Of a stretch of DNA of 64,000 bases, positions 17,718 through 26,250 are shown one piece after another (positions within the stretch are counted from its first letter, which is position 1; every line of letters begins with the position of its first letter). The translations under genes were made by a program, and so were the position numbers. This DNA comes from an uncultured Eubacteriales bacterium (GTDB lineage: Bacteria > Bacillota > Clostridia > Oscillospirales > CAG-272), in contig CAKSQF010000012.1 of assembly GCA_934486825.1 (NCBI GenBank), positions 16,001 to 80,000 on the forward strand. Direction: 5' to 3'. Below the pieces are notes generated by a model. It was not told the DNA's origin, did not search any database, and saw only the letters and a list, made by a program, of their open reading frames with translations.

Positions 17718-18281
17718 ATGTCGCTTATCGGCAAAGAAATCGCCGACTTCTCGGTAATGTCATACAGGGACAACAGATTTGAAAAAATCGCAAAAAAAGA
17801 TCTTCTCGGCAGATGGAGTCTGCTTTTCTTCTATCCCGCCGACTTCTCGTTCGTCTGTCCGACCGAGCTTGAGGATCTTCAGGAGCATTATGACGACTTC
17901 AAAGGTGAGGGTTGCGAAATATACGCGGTTTCGACCGACAGCCATTTTGTACACAAGGCATGGCACGACTCTTCCGAAAAGGTTGGAAAGGTGACATATC
18001 CGATGCTTGCCGATCCCGCCCATCGGCTTTCGCTTGACTTCGATGTTCTTTCGGACGACGACGGCATGTCCGAGCGCGCGGTCTTCATTCTCGATCCGAA
18101 AGGCAAAATAGTTTCGTGCGCAATAAATTCAGGCGGAGTCGGACGCAATGCCGCCGAGCTGTTGCGGATTCTGCGTGCCTGCAAATTCGTGGACGAGCAC
18201 GGCGACAGAGTCTGTCCCGCAGGCTGGCAGAAGGGCGACGACACGCTTGCCCCGAGTCTCGATCTTGTAGGTAGCCTGTGA
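17718..18281 (+). CDS. ahpC: Peroxiredoxin, AhpC type
   Basis: A 187-residue two-cysteine peroxiredoxin that reduces hydrogen peroxide and organic peroxides. The peroxidatic Cys lies in FSFVCPTE near residue 47 and the resolving Cys in DRVCPAGW near residue 165, the typical AhpC layout. ATG 17718 is chosen over GTG 17706 because AAGGAG ends at 17704, leaving only one base before the GTG; the protein then opens MSLIGKEI as in homologues. It overlaps the reductase gene that follows, its natural electron donor. Confidence 0.95.
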   Translation: MSLIGKEIADFSVMSYRDNRFEKIAKKDLLGRWSLLFFYPADFSFVCPTELEDLQEHYDDFKGEGCEIYAVSTDSHFVHKAWHDSSEKVGKVTYPMLADPAHRLSLDFDVLSDDDGMSERAVFILDPKGKIVSCAINSGGVGRNAAELLRILRACKFVDEHGDRVCPAGWQKGDDTLAPSLDLVGSL

Positions 18282-19921
18282 TGGAAAACGCAAAATTTTA
18301 TGACGCGATCATAATCGGAGCGGGTCCCGCGGGACTTACCTCGGCGATCTATCTTGCCCGCGCGGGATACGGCGTACTTGTAATTGAAAAGGAAAAGATC
18401 GGCGGTCAGATAACGATAACCTCCGAGGTAGTCAACTATCCGGGGGTGATGAGAACCGACGGATATGCGCTTACCGATACAATGTACAGACAGGCAAAAG
18501 CCTTCGGAGCCGATTTTGTTTCCGCAACAGTTTCGGAAATATCGGCTTCGGACAACAAAAAGAGAGTTTCAACATCGGTCGGAGCGTTCGCCTGTACAGG
18601 CATAATCATTGCGACGGGTGCAAAACCGAAAAGCCTCGGCTTCCCGGGCGAGGAAGAATTCCGCGGGCACGGGGTCGCCTACTGTGCGACCTGCGACGGC
18701 GAGTTTTTTGACAAAAAAGAGATTTTCGTCATCGGCGGCGGATTTTCGGCAGCGGAGGAAAGCATTTTTCTGACGCGCTACGCAAGCCGCGTTACCGTTC
18801 TCGTCCGCGGGCACGATTTTTCCTGTGCGCAATCTGCCGCACACGCGGTCTATGACCATCCGAAAATAAGGGTACTGACCGATACCGAGATCGTAAGTCT
18901 GCACGGCGACACTCTTCCGCGCAGAATAGTTTACAGAAACAGGATAAGCGGAGAAGTGACCGGATATTCGCCCGAAAACGGCGACGCCTTCGGTGTTTTT
19001 GTCTTTGTCGGATACGAACCTGAGAGCGGACTTCTCAAAAACCTCGCCAAAATCGACGAACAGGGCTATATAATTACAGACGAACGTCTTATGACCTCGG
19101 CGGACGGCATTTTTGCCGCAGGCGATGTCCGCAAAAAGGTCTTACGGCAGGTCGTCACCGCAGTCGGCGACGGCGCGACCGCCGCAACCGAGCTTGAAAA
19201 ATATATTTCGGCGGCAGGCGGAGACGCTGCGAGGTCGGGCATGCGAAAAGACGATGCCGGAGGAAAATCGCCCGCTCCGCAGGATGGCGGCAGAGATTCC
19301 GATTCGGTATTTCCCGCGGAAATACGGGAGCAGCTTGCACTGCTCTTCGAAAAGATCGATCGCAAAATCATATTTGAGCTTTACCGCTCCCCCGATCGAT
19401 CGGACAAACGCTCGTCGGAGCTTGAAAAATATCTGCGCGGACTTTGCGGCATCTGCGGAATGTTTTCGATCGAATACGCGGACGGAAAAGACGGGGAGTA
19501 TCTCCCCGCGGTGCGTATACTCGGGGAAGACCGCAGTTACAGCGGACTTGCATTTCACGGGATCCCGGGCGGACATGAATTTTCGTCATTTGCCGTCGGC
19601 ATATGCAATGCGGCAGGCGTCGGACAGCCGATCTCCGACGATCTGCGCCAAAAGATCGAAGAACTGAAAACTCCGCTTGGAATGAAAGTGCTCGTTTCGC
19701 TCGGATGCACGAACTGCCCTGCCCTTGTCATCGCCGCCCAGCAGATCGCGGCACTGAGAGACGGTGTCTCGGCAGAGGTCTACGACGTGACCCTTTATCC
19801 GGAGCTGCGCGAAAAATACAACGTAATGAGTGTGCCCTGCCTTGTGATAAACGACAGCAGGGTAAGCTTCGGTCGCCGCGGGCTTGATGAACTTCTGGAA
19901 TACATCGGGGAGCAGTCGTGA
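18281..19921 (+). CDS. Alkyl hydroperoxide reductase-type flavoprotein with C-terminal thioredoxin-fold domain
   Basis: A 546-residue FAD/NAD(P)H-dependent reductase for the adjacent peroxiredoxin. Residues 1-310 are a thioredoxin reductase unit: FAD site GAGPAGLTSAI, redox pair CATC in AYCATCDGEF, NAD site GGGFSAAEE and a C-terminal FAD motif ending GDVRKK. Residues about 345-546 resemble the tandem thioredoxin-fold domain of AhpF, with redox pair CTNC in LGCTNCPAL. In classical AhpF that domain is N-terminal, so the order is reversed here, as in some Clostridia. Its ATG overlaps the ahpC stop; a GTG three bases earlier is also possible. Confidence 0.9.
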   Translation: MENAKFYDAIIIGAGPAGLTSAIYLARAGYGVLVIEKEKIGGQITITSEVVNYPGVMRTDGYALTDTMYRQAKAFGADFVSATVSEISASDNKKRVSTSVGAFACTGIIIATGAKPKSLGFPGEEEFRGHGVAYCATCDGEFFDKKEIFVIGGGFSAAEESIFLTRYASRVTVLVRGHDFSCAQSAAHAVYDHPKIRVLTDTEIVSLHGDTLPRRIVYRNRISGEVTGYSPENGDAFGVFVFVGYEPESGLLKNLAKIDEQGYIITDERLMTSADGIFAAGDVRKKVLRQVVTAVGDGATAATELEKYISAAGGDAARSGMRKDDAGGKSPAPQDGGRDSDSVFPAEIREQLALLFEKIDRKIIFELYRSPDRSDKRSSELEKYLRGLCGICGMFSIEYADGKDGEYLPAVRILGEDRSYSGLAFHGIPGGHEFSSFAVGICNAAGVGQPISDDLRQKIEELKTPLGMKVLVSLGCTNCPALVIAAQQIAALRDGVSAEVYDVTLYPELREKYNVMSVPCLVINDSRVSFGRRGLDELLEYIGEQS

Positions 19922-19973
19922 ACTGCTTCCCCGATCTTTTTTCAAAAAAAGTTGATTTTTTTCGCCGAGACTA

Positions 19974-20001
19974 TTGACAAAAGGAAAAAACATGCTATAA
20001 T
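19974..20001 (+). promoter_or_regulatory. Promoter of tRNA-Lys
   Basis: TTGACA at 19974-19979, a 16-base spacer and TATAAT at 19996-20001. Confidence 0.85.
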
Positions 20002-20033
20002 ATCATATGTTCCGTGACATGCGGACGAAATAT

Positions 20034-20109
20034 GCACCCTTAGCTCAGTTGGTAGAGCAACTGACTCTTAATCAGTGGGTCCGGGGTTCGAGTCCCCGAG
20101 GGTGCACCA
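20034..20109 (+). tRNA. tRNA-Lys (anticodon CUU)
   Basis: A 76-nt cloverleaf. Acceptor arms GCACCCT and AGGGTGC pair fully. The anticodon stem ACTGA/TCAGT encloses CTCTTAA, giving CUU. The T loop is TTCGAGT and CCA is encoded. Confidence 0.97.
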
Positions 20110-20119
20110 AAATAGTGAT

Positions 20120-20150
20120 GGTCTGTAAGTTTTTCTTACAGACCGTTTTT
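20120..20150 (+). terminator. Terminator after tRNA-Lys
   Basis: The 10-bp arms GGTCTGTAAG and CTTACAGACC flank five T, then GTTTTT. Confidence 0.88.
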
Positions 20151-20152
20151 AT

Positions 20153-20332
20153 ACGGCAGCAAAACAGCTCGGATTTAAGATATTACAGTTTAATGCCGTT
20201 GTCGAAAGCAATATTCATGCCCGACATCTGTACGAGCGGCTCGGATTCGTTCACATCGGAACGGTTCCGAACGCCTTTCGCATGAAGGACGGGACGCTTG
20301 AGAGCATTTGCCTGTATTATCACAGGCTTTAA
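20153..20332 (+). pseudogene. Remnant of a GNAT acetyltransferase gene (C-terminal end only)
   Basis: The frame ending at the TAA 20330-20332 encodes about 58 residues that read as the end of a GNAT N-acetyltransferase: GFKILQFNAVV, then SNIHARHLYERLGFVHIGT, FRMKDG and LYYHRL. The N-x-HARHLYERLGF block is the acetyl-CoA-binding helix and strand of the family. No start codon or upstream half exists, since the frame runs straight into the tRNA terminator. It is therefore the 3' stub of a deleted gene beside tRNA-Lys. Confidence 0.75.
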
Positions 20333-20363
20333 ACAATCAATTTTGCGGATATTATCCGAAAAA

Positions 20364-20387
20364 GCAGGCTTTATGCCTGCCTTTTTT
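20364..20387 (+). terminator. Terminator downstream of the acetyltransferase remnant
   Basis: GCAGGC and GCCTGC pair around TTTAT and are followed by CTTTTTT. It presumably belonged to the lost gene. Confidence 0.75.
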
Positions 20388-20429
20388 ACGCAAAGTAAAA
20401 AAAGTATACAAAAAAATCGATACAGGTTA

Positions 20430-20458
20430 TTGATTTTTTTACACTCTCATGCTAAAAT
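20430..20458 (+). promoter_or_regulatory. Promoter of the GH78 gene
   Basis: TTGATT at 20430-20435, a 17-base spacer and TAAAAT at 20453-20458. Confidence 0.65.
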
Positions 20459-20494
20459 CAGATCAGATTACAAAGAATGATCGGAGTATACGCC

Positions 20495-22834
20495 ATGAAC
20501 TTTCCTATGTCATTTTACTGTGCAACCCGTGATTTTGCCGATTTTTCGCATCCCGTACCCGCGCCCGCAATGAGACGCTCGTTCACGGTTGAAAAGGTCG
20601 GCGCTCCCGCAAAGCTTCTGATCTGCGGACTCGGTCTTTACAGACTGTTTGTAAACGGATCGGAAATCACACGGACAATACTCGCGCCTTACATATCAAA
20701 TCCCGATGATATTTTATATTACGACAGCTACGATCTGTCCGATCTGCTGAAGGTCGGCGAAAACGTGATCGGCGTTATCCTCGGAAACGGCATGCTGAAC
20801 TGCCCGGGCGGAACCGTCTGGGATTTTCAGAAGGCAACCTTCCGCAGCGCACCGAAGCTTGCGCTTTCGTTTGAGTGCGGAGAGCTGTCATTTGACGCCT
20901 CCACCTTTGTATGGGCAGAATCGCCGATTATTTTCGACGACATACGCTGCGGATGCTTCTATGACGCGCGAAAGGAGCTTCCCGGGTGGAACGCGCCCGG
21001 CTTTAACGGCTCCGGATGGAAGCCCGTCATAAAAGCCGAAACGCCGCGCGGAACGCCGCGCATCTGCGACGTTGACCCGATCGGCTGTACCCGCACGCTT
21101 TCTCCCGTATCGACAGAGCGAAATGCTTCGGTTACATCAAGAGACTCGACATGGCACATGCATCCGATGATTGCGGGTCAGTCCGCATTTGAAAAATATC
21201 TGCCGGCAAACGGCGGAGTCTGCTTTGATTTCGGAGAAAACACGACAGGCGTTGTGCGGCTTGTGCTGAAAAACACGACACCCGGGCAGAAAATAGACCT
21301 CCAATTTGCCGAAATGCTCACCGACGACGGTGTCGTCCAGCCCGAAAACATCGCAAGATTCTACCCCGACGGATTCGGTCAGCGCGACATTTACATCTGC
21401 CGCGGTGCGGATGAAGAAATCTTTGTTCCGTCGTTCACCTATCACGGCTTCCGTTACTGCTACGTGGTCGGTCTGCGCGGGGATCAGATATCCGAAGACA
21501 CGCTGACATACATGGTGTGCAGCACCGAACTTAAAGAGATCGGCAGCTTCGAATCCTCCTCCCACGTTCTGAACACCCTTCAGAAGATAGTGCGCAACTC
21601 CGATCTTTCGAATTTCTGGCATTTTCCGACCGACTGCCCGCACCGCGAGAAAAACGGCTGGACGGGCGACGCGTCGATATCGTCCGAGCATTTTCTTCTG
21701 AATCTCGATGCAACGCGCAATCTGCGCGAATGGATGAGAAATATCCGCGCCGCACAGCTTGACGACGGAAGGGTCCCCGGGATCGTTCCGACCGGCGGAT
21801 GGGGTTTTGCATGGGGCAACGGACCCGCATGGGACGCGGTACTGTTCAACATTCCGTATTTCTGCTATGTCATGAGAGGCTGTCGCGGGATCGTCGAAGA
21901 AAATGCCGATTCGATGTTCAGATACCTCTACTATGCGGCGGGAAAACGGGACGCCGACGGGATCCTTGCCTACGGTCTTTCCGACTGGTGCGCATGCGAT
22001 GAGGACAGCGGCGAGACAAAGAACACCCCGCTCGCAGTCACCGACACGCTTGTGATCGCCGACTGTGCGCAGAAAGCGGCATACATGTTCGGACAGCTCG
22101 GCAGGCAATCGGAAGCCGATTATGCTATGAAGTTGCACGATGAACTTATTGCCTCGTTCAGAAGGAAATTTGTCGATCCCGACAGTCTGCTTGTTGCGAC
22201 CGGAAGTCAGACCGCTCAGGCATGCGCGCTCTTTTACGGTGTTTTCAGCCGCGACGAGGATGAAAAAGCCTTCGGCGTACTGCTTGATCTTATAAGAAAA
22301 AACAATTACCACATGTCGGGCGGATGCATAGGTCTGCGCACGCTCTTCCACGTGCTTGCCGACCGCGGCGAAGCCGATCTTGCATACCGCATGGTCACAC
22401 AGCCCGACGCGCCCTCCTTCAGAACGATCGTTGACGAAGGGTTCACCTCGCTTCCCGAAGTAATTACTTCAAAAGAAAGGCTGTGGAGGCGCAGACCCTC
22501 GCTCAATCACCATTTCTTCGGCGACATATCGAATTTCTTCATAAGAGACATTGCGGGAATCCGGGTAAACCCCGACCTTGACAACCCGTCAAGGGTCGGA
22601 ATTTGTCCCGCATTTATCGACGGACTTGAGTTTGCCGACGCCTTCTACGAAACGGTCGGCGGAACGGTCAGCGTCCGCTGGGAGAGAAGCGGAGACTGTT
22701 GCATCGATCTGCACATTTCTGCCGACGAAGGCGTATCCGGCTACATCAGACTGCCCCGCGGATGGCATTTCGAAGACGGCAGTATAGGCTCGAAAAAGCT
22801 TGCCTCCGGAATATACAAGGCTGTCCGTAACTGA
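20495..22834 (+). CDS. Alpha-L-rhamnosidase, glycoside hydrolase family 78
   Basis: A 779-residue enzyme predicted to release terminal alpha-L-rhamnose from plant or bacterial glycans. N-terminal beta-sandwich domains (about 1-340, GLYRLFVNG, DSYDLSDLL) precede an (alpha/alpha)6 barrel (about 350-690). The family signature DCPHREKNGWTGDASIS, with its acidic catalytic region, is near residue 385, and WGNGPAWDAV is further on. A C-terminal beta domain closes it. ATG 20495 is preferred to the ATG at 20477 because GGAG at 20483-20486 sits 8 bases upstream. There is no signal peptide. A shared terminator separates it from a convergent GH2 gene. Confidence 0.93.
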   Translation: MNFPMSFYCATRDFADFSHPVPAPAMRRSFTVEKVGAPAKLLICGLGLYRLFVNGSEITRTILAPYISNPDDILYYDSYDLSDLLKVGENVIGVILGNGMLNCPGGTVWDFQKATFRSAPKLALSFECGELSFDASTFVWAESPIIFDDIRCGCFYDARKELPGWNAPGFNGSGWKPVIKAETPRGTPRICDVDPIGCTRTLSPVSTERNASVTSRDSTWHMHPMIAGQSAFEKYLPANGGVCFDFGENTTGVVRLVLKNTTPGQKIDLQFAEMLTDDGVVQPENIARFYPDGFGQRDIYICRGADEEIFVPSFTYHGFRYCYVVGLRGDQISEDTLTYMVCSTELKEIGSFESSSHVLNTLQKIVRNSDLSNFWHFPTDCPHREKNGWTGDASISSEHFLLNLDATRNLREWMRNIRAAQLDDGRVPGIVPTGGWGFAWGNGPAWDAVLFNIPYFCYVMRGCRGIVEENADSMFRYLYYAAGKRDADGILAYGLSDWCACDEDSGETKNTPLAVTDTLVIADCAQKAAYMFGQLGRQSEADYAMKLHDELIASFRRKFVDPDSLLVATGSQTAQACALFYGVFSRDEDEKAFGVLLDLIRKNNYHMSGGCIGLRTLFHVLADRGEADLAYRMVTQPDAPSFRTIVDEGFTSLPEVITSKERLWRRRPSLNHHFFGDISNFFIRDIAGIRVNPDLDNPSRVGICPAFIDGLEFADAFYETVGGTVSVRWERSGDCCIDLHISADEGVSGYIRLPRGWHFEDGSIGSKKLASGIYKAVRN

Positions 22835-22844
22835 AAAACAGAGT

Positions 22845-22878
22845 AAGGGACTGCACAAAAAGCGCAGTCCCTTTTTGT
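22845..22878. terminator. Bidirectional terminator between GH78 and GH2
   Basis: The 10-bp arms AAGGGACTGC and GCAGTCCCTT have T-rich sequence on the right and an A-rich flank in the loop, serving the two convergent genes. Confidence 0.85.
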
Positions 22879-25206
22879 TTAATTCAGTTCAAATGTTATC
22901 ACCGCAGAATCAAGACCGTCCGCATGGGCATAAAGCTTCGCTTTGCCCGCGGATTTTCCGACCGCAACCGCAACCGATATTCTTCCTGCGCGCATCCTGC
23001 GCGAGGTCTCGGTTACCGGGATGTGATCGGATATATCCGACCCGGTTCCGATCACTCTGCAAAGTCCGTTCGTATTGAAGGACACAAAGGGAGCGGCTGT
23101 CGGAACCTCTCTGCCCTTTTCATCGACGACAATACAGCTGAACATAATTACATCGCGTCCGTTTGCGCTCTCGCCGTCGCTCTCCTTTATCAGCTTCAGC
23201 GCGACCCCCCTGCCGGTGGTCTCACGTCTGTCGCAGGCGACCGCTTTGCCGTCTTTATACCCTGCCGCACAGAGCACACCGGGAGTGTACGGAAGGTCAA
23301 ACTCGGCATATCCGTAAGGCTCGACCGCGACTCTGCCGACCGCTTTGCCGTTCAGCTCCAGCGACACCTCGGGCAGATTGGTGTAAACACGCACTTTTTT
23401 CGTCTCGCCCTCCTCGCCGGCAAAATTCCAGTGAGTGGCGATGTGCAGGATCGGTCTGTCGGTTATGAAAAGTGACTGATTCTGATAAAACGCATCCTTT
23501 TTCTGCAGGAACAGGTCGATTGCGCCCGATTGCGAGCAAAGTCTCGGCCAGACCGCCTCTCCGCGATGCTCAAACGCAATCCACTGGAATCCGCCCGCGA
23601 CATAGGGCAGACTGTGCAGAAACTTCCATGTTTCGGTGCGCGATCTGAACCACGAATCGGTATTGTGATCGAGCGCGTTTATATATCCCTTTGAGCTGTC
23701 GTCCGGATAATACCATCCTCTTGTTGTGCCCGTCGCACAGCACTCGGATGAAAAGATCGGCTTGTCGGGGAAGAGCGCGTGAGTCTCCTCGTAGCTTTGG
23801 TGGTTGTAATTCATACCGATCGCGTCAAGCAAACCGTTGACCGTCGATTTCGGCGGCTCGTTTGAAACAGCCGCCATTATCATGCGGGTGTTGTCGAGCG
23901 CCATCACCTTTGCGATCATCGTCTGCGCGATACGTCTGCCGTCGTCCGAGAGGAACTTCATTTCCTCGTTACCGATCGACCACAGCACGACCGACGGGTG
24001 ATTGCGGTCACGCTTTATAAGCGTTTCAAGCTGTTCAAGACCCTCAACCGACGATTCAAAGTGCCGCGTTTCGTCCATGACAAGTATACCTGCCTCGTCA
24101 AGAGCGTCCATTGTCGCTTCGTTGTGCGGATAATGACTGCAACGGTAGCCGTTAGCTCCCATTTCCTTTATCAGCTTCACCTTATAGCGGCAGATACTGT
24201 CGGCGACCGCCCTGCCGGTGAGTCCGAAATCCTGATGTGCGCAGACTCCGTTTATGAATATTTTTCTTCCGTTGAGATAGAAGCCGTTGCCGTCGCCCGT
24301 AAAGGTGCGGAAGCCGAAGTTTGTTTTGCAGCTGTCGATTGCCGCCCCGTTTTCGTAAATGGTTGCCGTCGCGGTATAGAGATACGGATCGTCGATATCC
24401 CAGAGATGCGGGGCTTTTATATCTGCGCAAAGCTTTAGTTTCACAGAAGATTTCGGCCCTGCGGTAATTTGTCCGTCGATCTTTGTGACAGCCCCGCTCC
24501 GATCGGCAAACTCCACGACTGCGCTTACTTCGGCGGCACTCACGCGGTCATTCTTTATTTCAAGCTCTGTCGGAAGCTCCCAGCTTCCGTCTTCCCTTTT
24601 CGACGGCGCGACATACAGACCGTATGTATCCGCATGAAGGGTATTCGTCTTTATCAGATATACATGGCGGTTGATTCCGCCGCCCTCGTACCACCAGCCC
24701 TCGTGCTCGTCGGTCGTGACGTATACCGCAAGGACGTTGTCCTTTCCGAAAATGACAAAATCGGTTATATCGACCGTAAACGGAGTGTACGCGCAGAAAT
24801 TGTGCCTTAAAAGGCATCCGTTGAGATAGACGGTTGCGCCGGTTGCCACCCCCTCGAAATAAAGGACAAGCTGCCTGTCCCTGTCGCCGTCGCCCAGGGT
24901 GAAATGCTTACGGTACCAGCCGTTTGTATATTCGAAAAATCCGTTCGAGCAGTTGTTTTCTTTGCTGATCTCGCCCGATATTATATAGTCGTGCGGCAGG
25001 CTGACCTTCTCCCAGCCGTCGACCGAAAGCTCGTGATCCCAGCCGTAATCATCGGGGGCATCGTTGTAATAGCGGGATGCGGGTCCGACGCGTCTGCGCT
25101 CGGTCTTTGACTGCATATAGGTCGGTCCCTTCGATCTCCATGTGTGCGGTCCCAGCTCCCCTCTGTGGAAAAGCCAGCCGTCGTCAAAAAGTATTTTCTC
25201 TCTCAT
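22879..25206 (-). CDS. Glycoside hydrolase family 2 protein (beta-galactosidase / beta-glucuronidase type)
   Basis: A 775-residue cytoplasmic GH2 enzyme with five domains in order: sugar-binding jelly roll (about 1-200), Ig-like, TIM barrel (about 300-580), and two C-terminal beta domains (DUF4982-like and Big-like, VVDEKGREVPTA). The barrel has GVCAHQDFG and GYRCSHYPH, the acid/base in VLWSIGNEE and the nucleophile in FSSECCATG. The ATG at 25206 follows GGGAGG at 8 bases; upstream in-frame starts lack this. It is divergent from the AraC-type gene, which probably controls it. Exact substrate is unknown. Confidence 0.9.
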   Translation of the reverse strand: MREKILFDDGWLFHRGELGPHTWRSKGPTYMQSKTERRRVGPASRYYNDAPDDYGWDHELSVDGWEKVSLPHDYIISGEISKENNCSNGFFEYTNGWYRKHFTLGDGDRDRQLVLYFEGVATGATVYLNGCLLRHNFCAYTPFTVDITDFVIFGKDNVLAVYVTTDEHEGWWYEGGGINRHVYLIKTNTLHADTYGLYVAPSKREDGSWELPTELEIKNDRVSAAEVSAVVEFADRSGAVTKIDGQITAGPKSSVKLKLCADIKAPHLWDIDDPYLYTATATIYENGAAIDSCKTNFGFRTFTGDGNGFYLNGRKIFINGVCAHQDFGLTGRAVADSICRYKVKLIKEMGANGYRCSHYPHNEATMDALDEAGILVMDETRHFESSVEGLEQLETLIKRDRNHPSVVLWSIGNEEMKFLSDDGRRIAQTMIAKVMALDNTRMIMAAVSNEPPKSTVNGLLDAIGMNYNHQSYEETHALFPDKPIFSSECCATGTTRGWYYPDDSSKGYINALDHNTDSWFRSRTETWKFLHSLPYVAGGFQWIAFEHRGEAVWPRLCSQSGAIDLFLQKKDAFYQNQSLFITDRPILHIATHWNFAGEEGETKKVRVYTNLPEVSLELNGKAVGRVAVEPYGYAEFDLPYTPGVLCAAGYKDGKAVACDRRETTGRGVALKLIKESDGESANGRDVIMFSCIVVDEKGREVPTAAPFVSFNTNGLCRVIGTGSDISDHIPVTETSRRMRAGRISVAVAVGKSAGKAKLYAHADGLDSAVITFELN

Positions 25207-25238
25207 ATTATCCTCCCGTACCTTTCGATTCTGACTGA

Positions 25239-25267
25239 ATTTTAGCATCGGCGCGCATTTTTGTAAA
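25239..25267 (-). promoter_or_regulatory. Promoter of the GH2 gene (minus strand)
   Basis: On the minus strand TTTACA, a 17-base spacer and TAAAAT. It lies back-to-back with the AraC gene promoter in an AT-rich divergent region. Confidence 0.6.
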
Positions 25268-25296
25268 TATATTAAAATGAAAAAATATATAAAATA

Positions 25297-25325
25297 TTGC
25301 TTTTTTTAATTGCATATGCTAAAAT
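25297..25325 (+). promoter_or_regulatory. Promoter of the AraC-type regulator
   Basis: TTGCTT at 25297-25302, a 17-base spacer and TAAAAT at 25320-25325. The start codon is only about 23 bases further on. Confidence 0.5.
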
Positions 25326-25347
25326 ACCGTAAACGGAGGTGACAGGC

Positions 25348-26148
25348 TTGAAAATCGAATACGCAAAAGGAGACAGTCCGACCGACTGCGTCAGCGAAAA
25401 CTACTTTAAGCTGAATAACTGCGGTTTTTACATAAATATCGGGAGCGAGCTTGAGACAAACAGGCGCAGCGGGCGCTCGGATTATCAGATCATATGCGTC
25501 ACCGACGGTGAAATGAAGGTTCTCCGCGAAAATGACGAGATAACGGCAGGCGCGGGGAGCTGTCTGCTTTTCAGACCGTGGGAGCCGCAGTGCTACTGCG
25601 TAAAGCAGGGCGGGCATGTAAGTTTTTGCTGGATGCATTTCACCGGAAGCATTGTCCGAGACATGCTTGACGACCTGTCGGCAGACGGTTTTCTGCACAA
25701 TGTTGACAGACCGTCAAGATTTCTTGAAGAAACCGGCAGACTGGTACGGCTCATACGCGAAGGCGCACCAGAGACCTACATCAACGGTCTTGCAATCTGC
25801 CTTATCTCGGGATTTTTCCTGCCGTCAAAAAGCTCCGGGCTTCTGCGCACCTTCCGCCGCATGGAAGCCGACATCGACAGCGGCATTTTCGACAGGGACT
25901 TTGCAAAGTTCTCCGGACTCAGTCAGAGCCGTTTTATCAGACTTTTCAAGTCGGATTTCGGGATCACCCCGCACGCCTGCTTCACAAAGCTGAGAATGGA
26001 GCGGGCGGCGGTATATCTCAGAGAAACATCACTGCCGATAGGAAGGATTGCCGAGCTTGTCGGATATCCCGACCAGTTTTATTTCTGCAACCTTTTCAGG
26101 CGCTATTCGGGCGAGCCGCCGTCCTCGTTCAGGAAAAACACGCTCTGA
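25348..26148 (+). CDS. AraC-family transcriptional regulator
   Basis: A 266-residue regulator with an N-terminal cupin-like effector domain (about 20-150, GEMKVLREND, LFRPWEPQ) and a C-terminal double helix-turn-helix (about 170-266). The latter ends in the AraC signature IGRIAELVGYPDQFYFCNLFRRYSGEPPS, quoted here only in part (RIAELVGYPDQFYFC). The TTG at 25348 is favoured because GGAGG at 25335-25339 overlaps the GTG alternative at 25339 and lies 8 bases before the TTG. Its divergence from GH2 and closeness to the beta-mannosidase suggest control of this glycan cluster in response to a sugar. Confidence 0.9.
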   Translation: MKIEYAKGDSPTDCVSENYFKLNNCGFYINIGSELETNRRSGRSDYQIICVTDGEMKVLRENDEITAGAGSCLLFRPWEPQCYCVKQGGHVSFCWMHFTGSIVRDMLDDLSADGFLHNVDRPSRFLEETGRLVRLIREGAPETYINGLAICLISGFFLPSKSSGLLRTFRRMEADIDSGIFDRDFAKFSGLSQSRFIRLFKSDFGITPHACFTKLRMERAAVYLRETSLPIGRIAELVGYPDQFYFCNLFRRYSGEPPSSFRKNTL

Positions 26149-26176
26149 AAAAACACCCCCGAATTTAAAAAATCCA

Positions 26177-26205
26177 TTGACATATTGTCGGCAATATACT
26201 AAAAT
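26177..26205 (+). promoter_or_regulatory. Promoter of the beta-mannosidase gene
   Basis: TTGACA at 26177-26182, a 17-base spacer and TAAAAT at 26200-26205. Confidence 0.75.
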
Positions 26206-26250
26206 GAAAGCGGAACCGACATATCTTTTTAAAGGAGACTGCCACCAACC

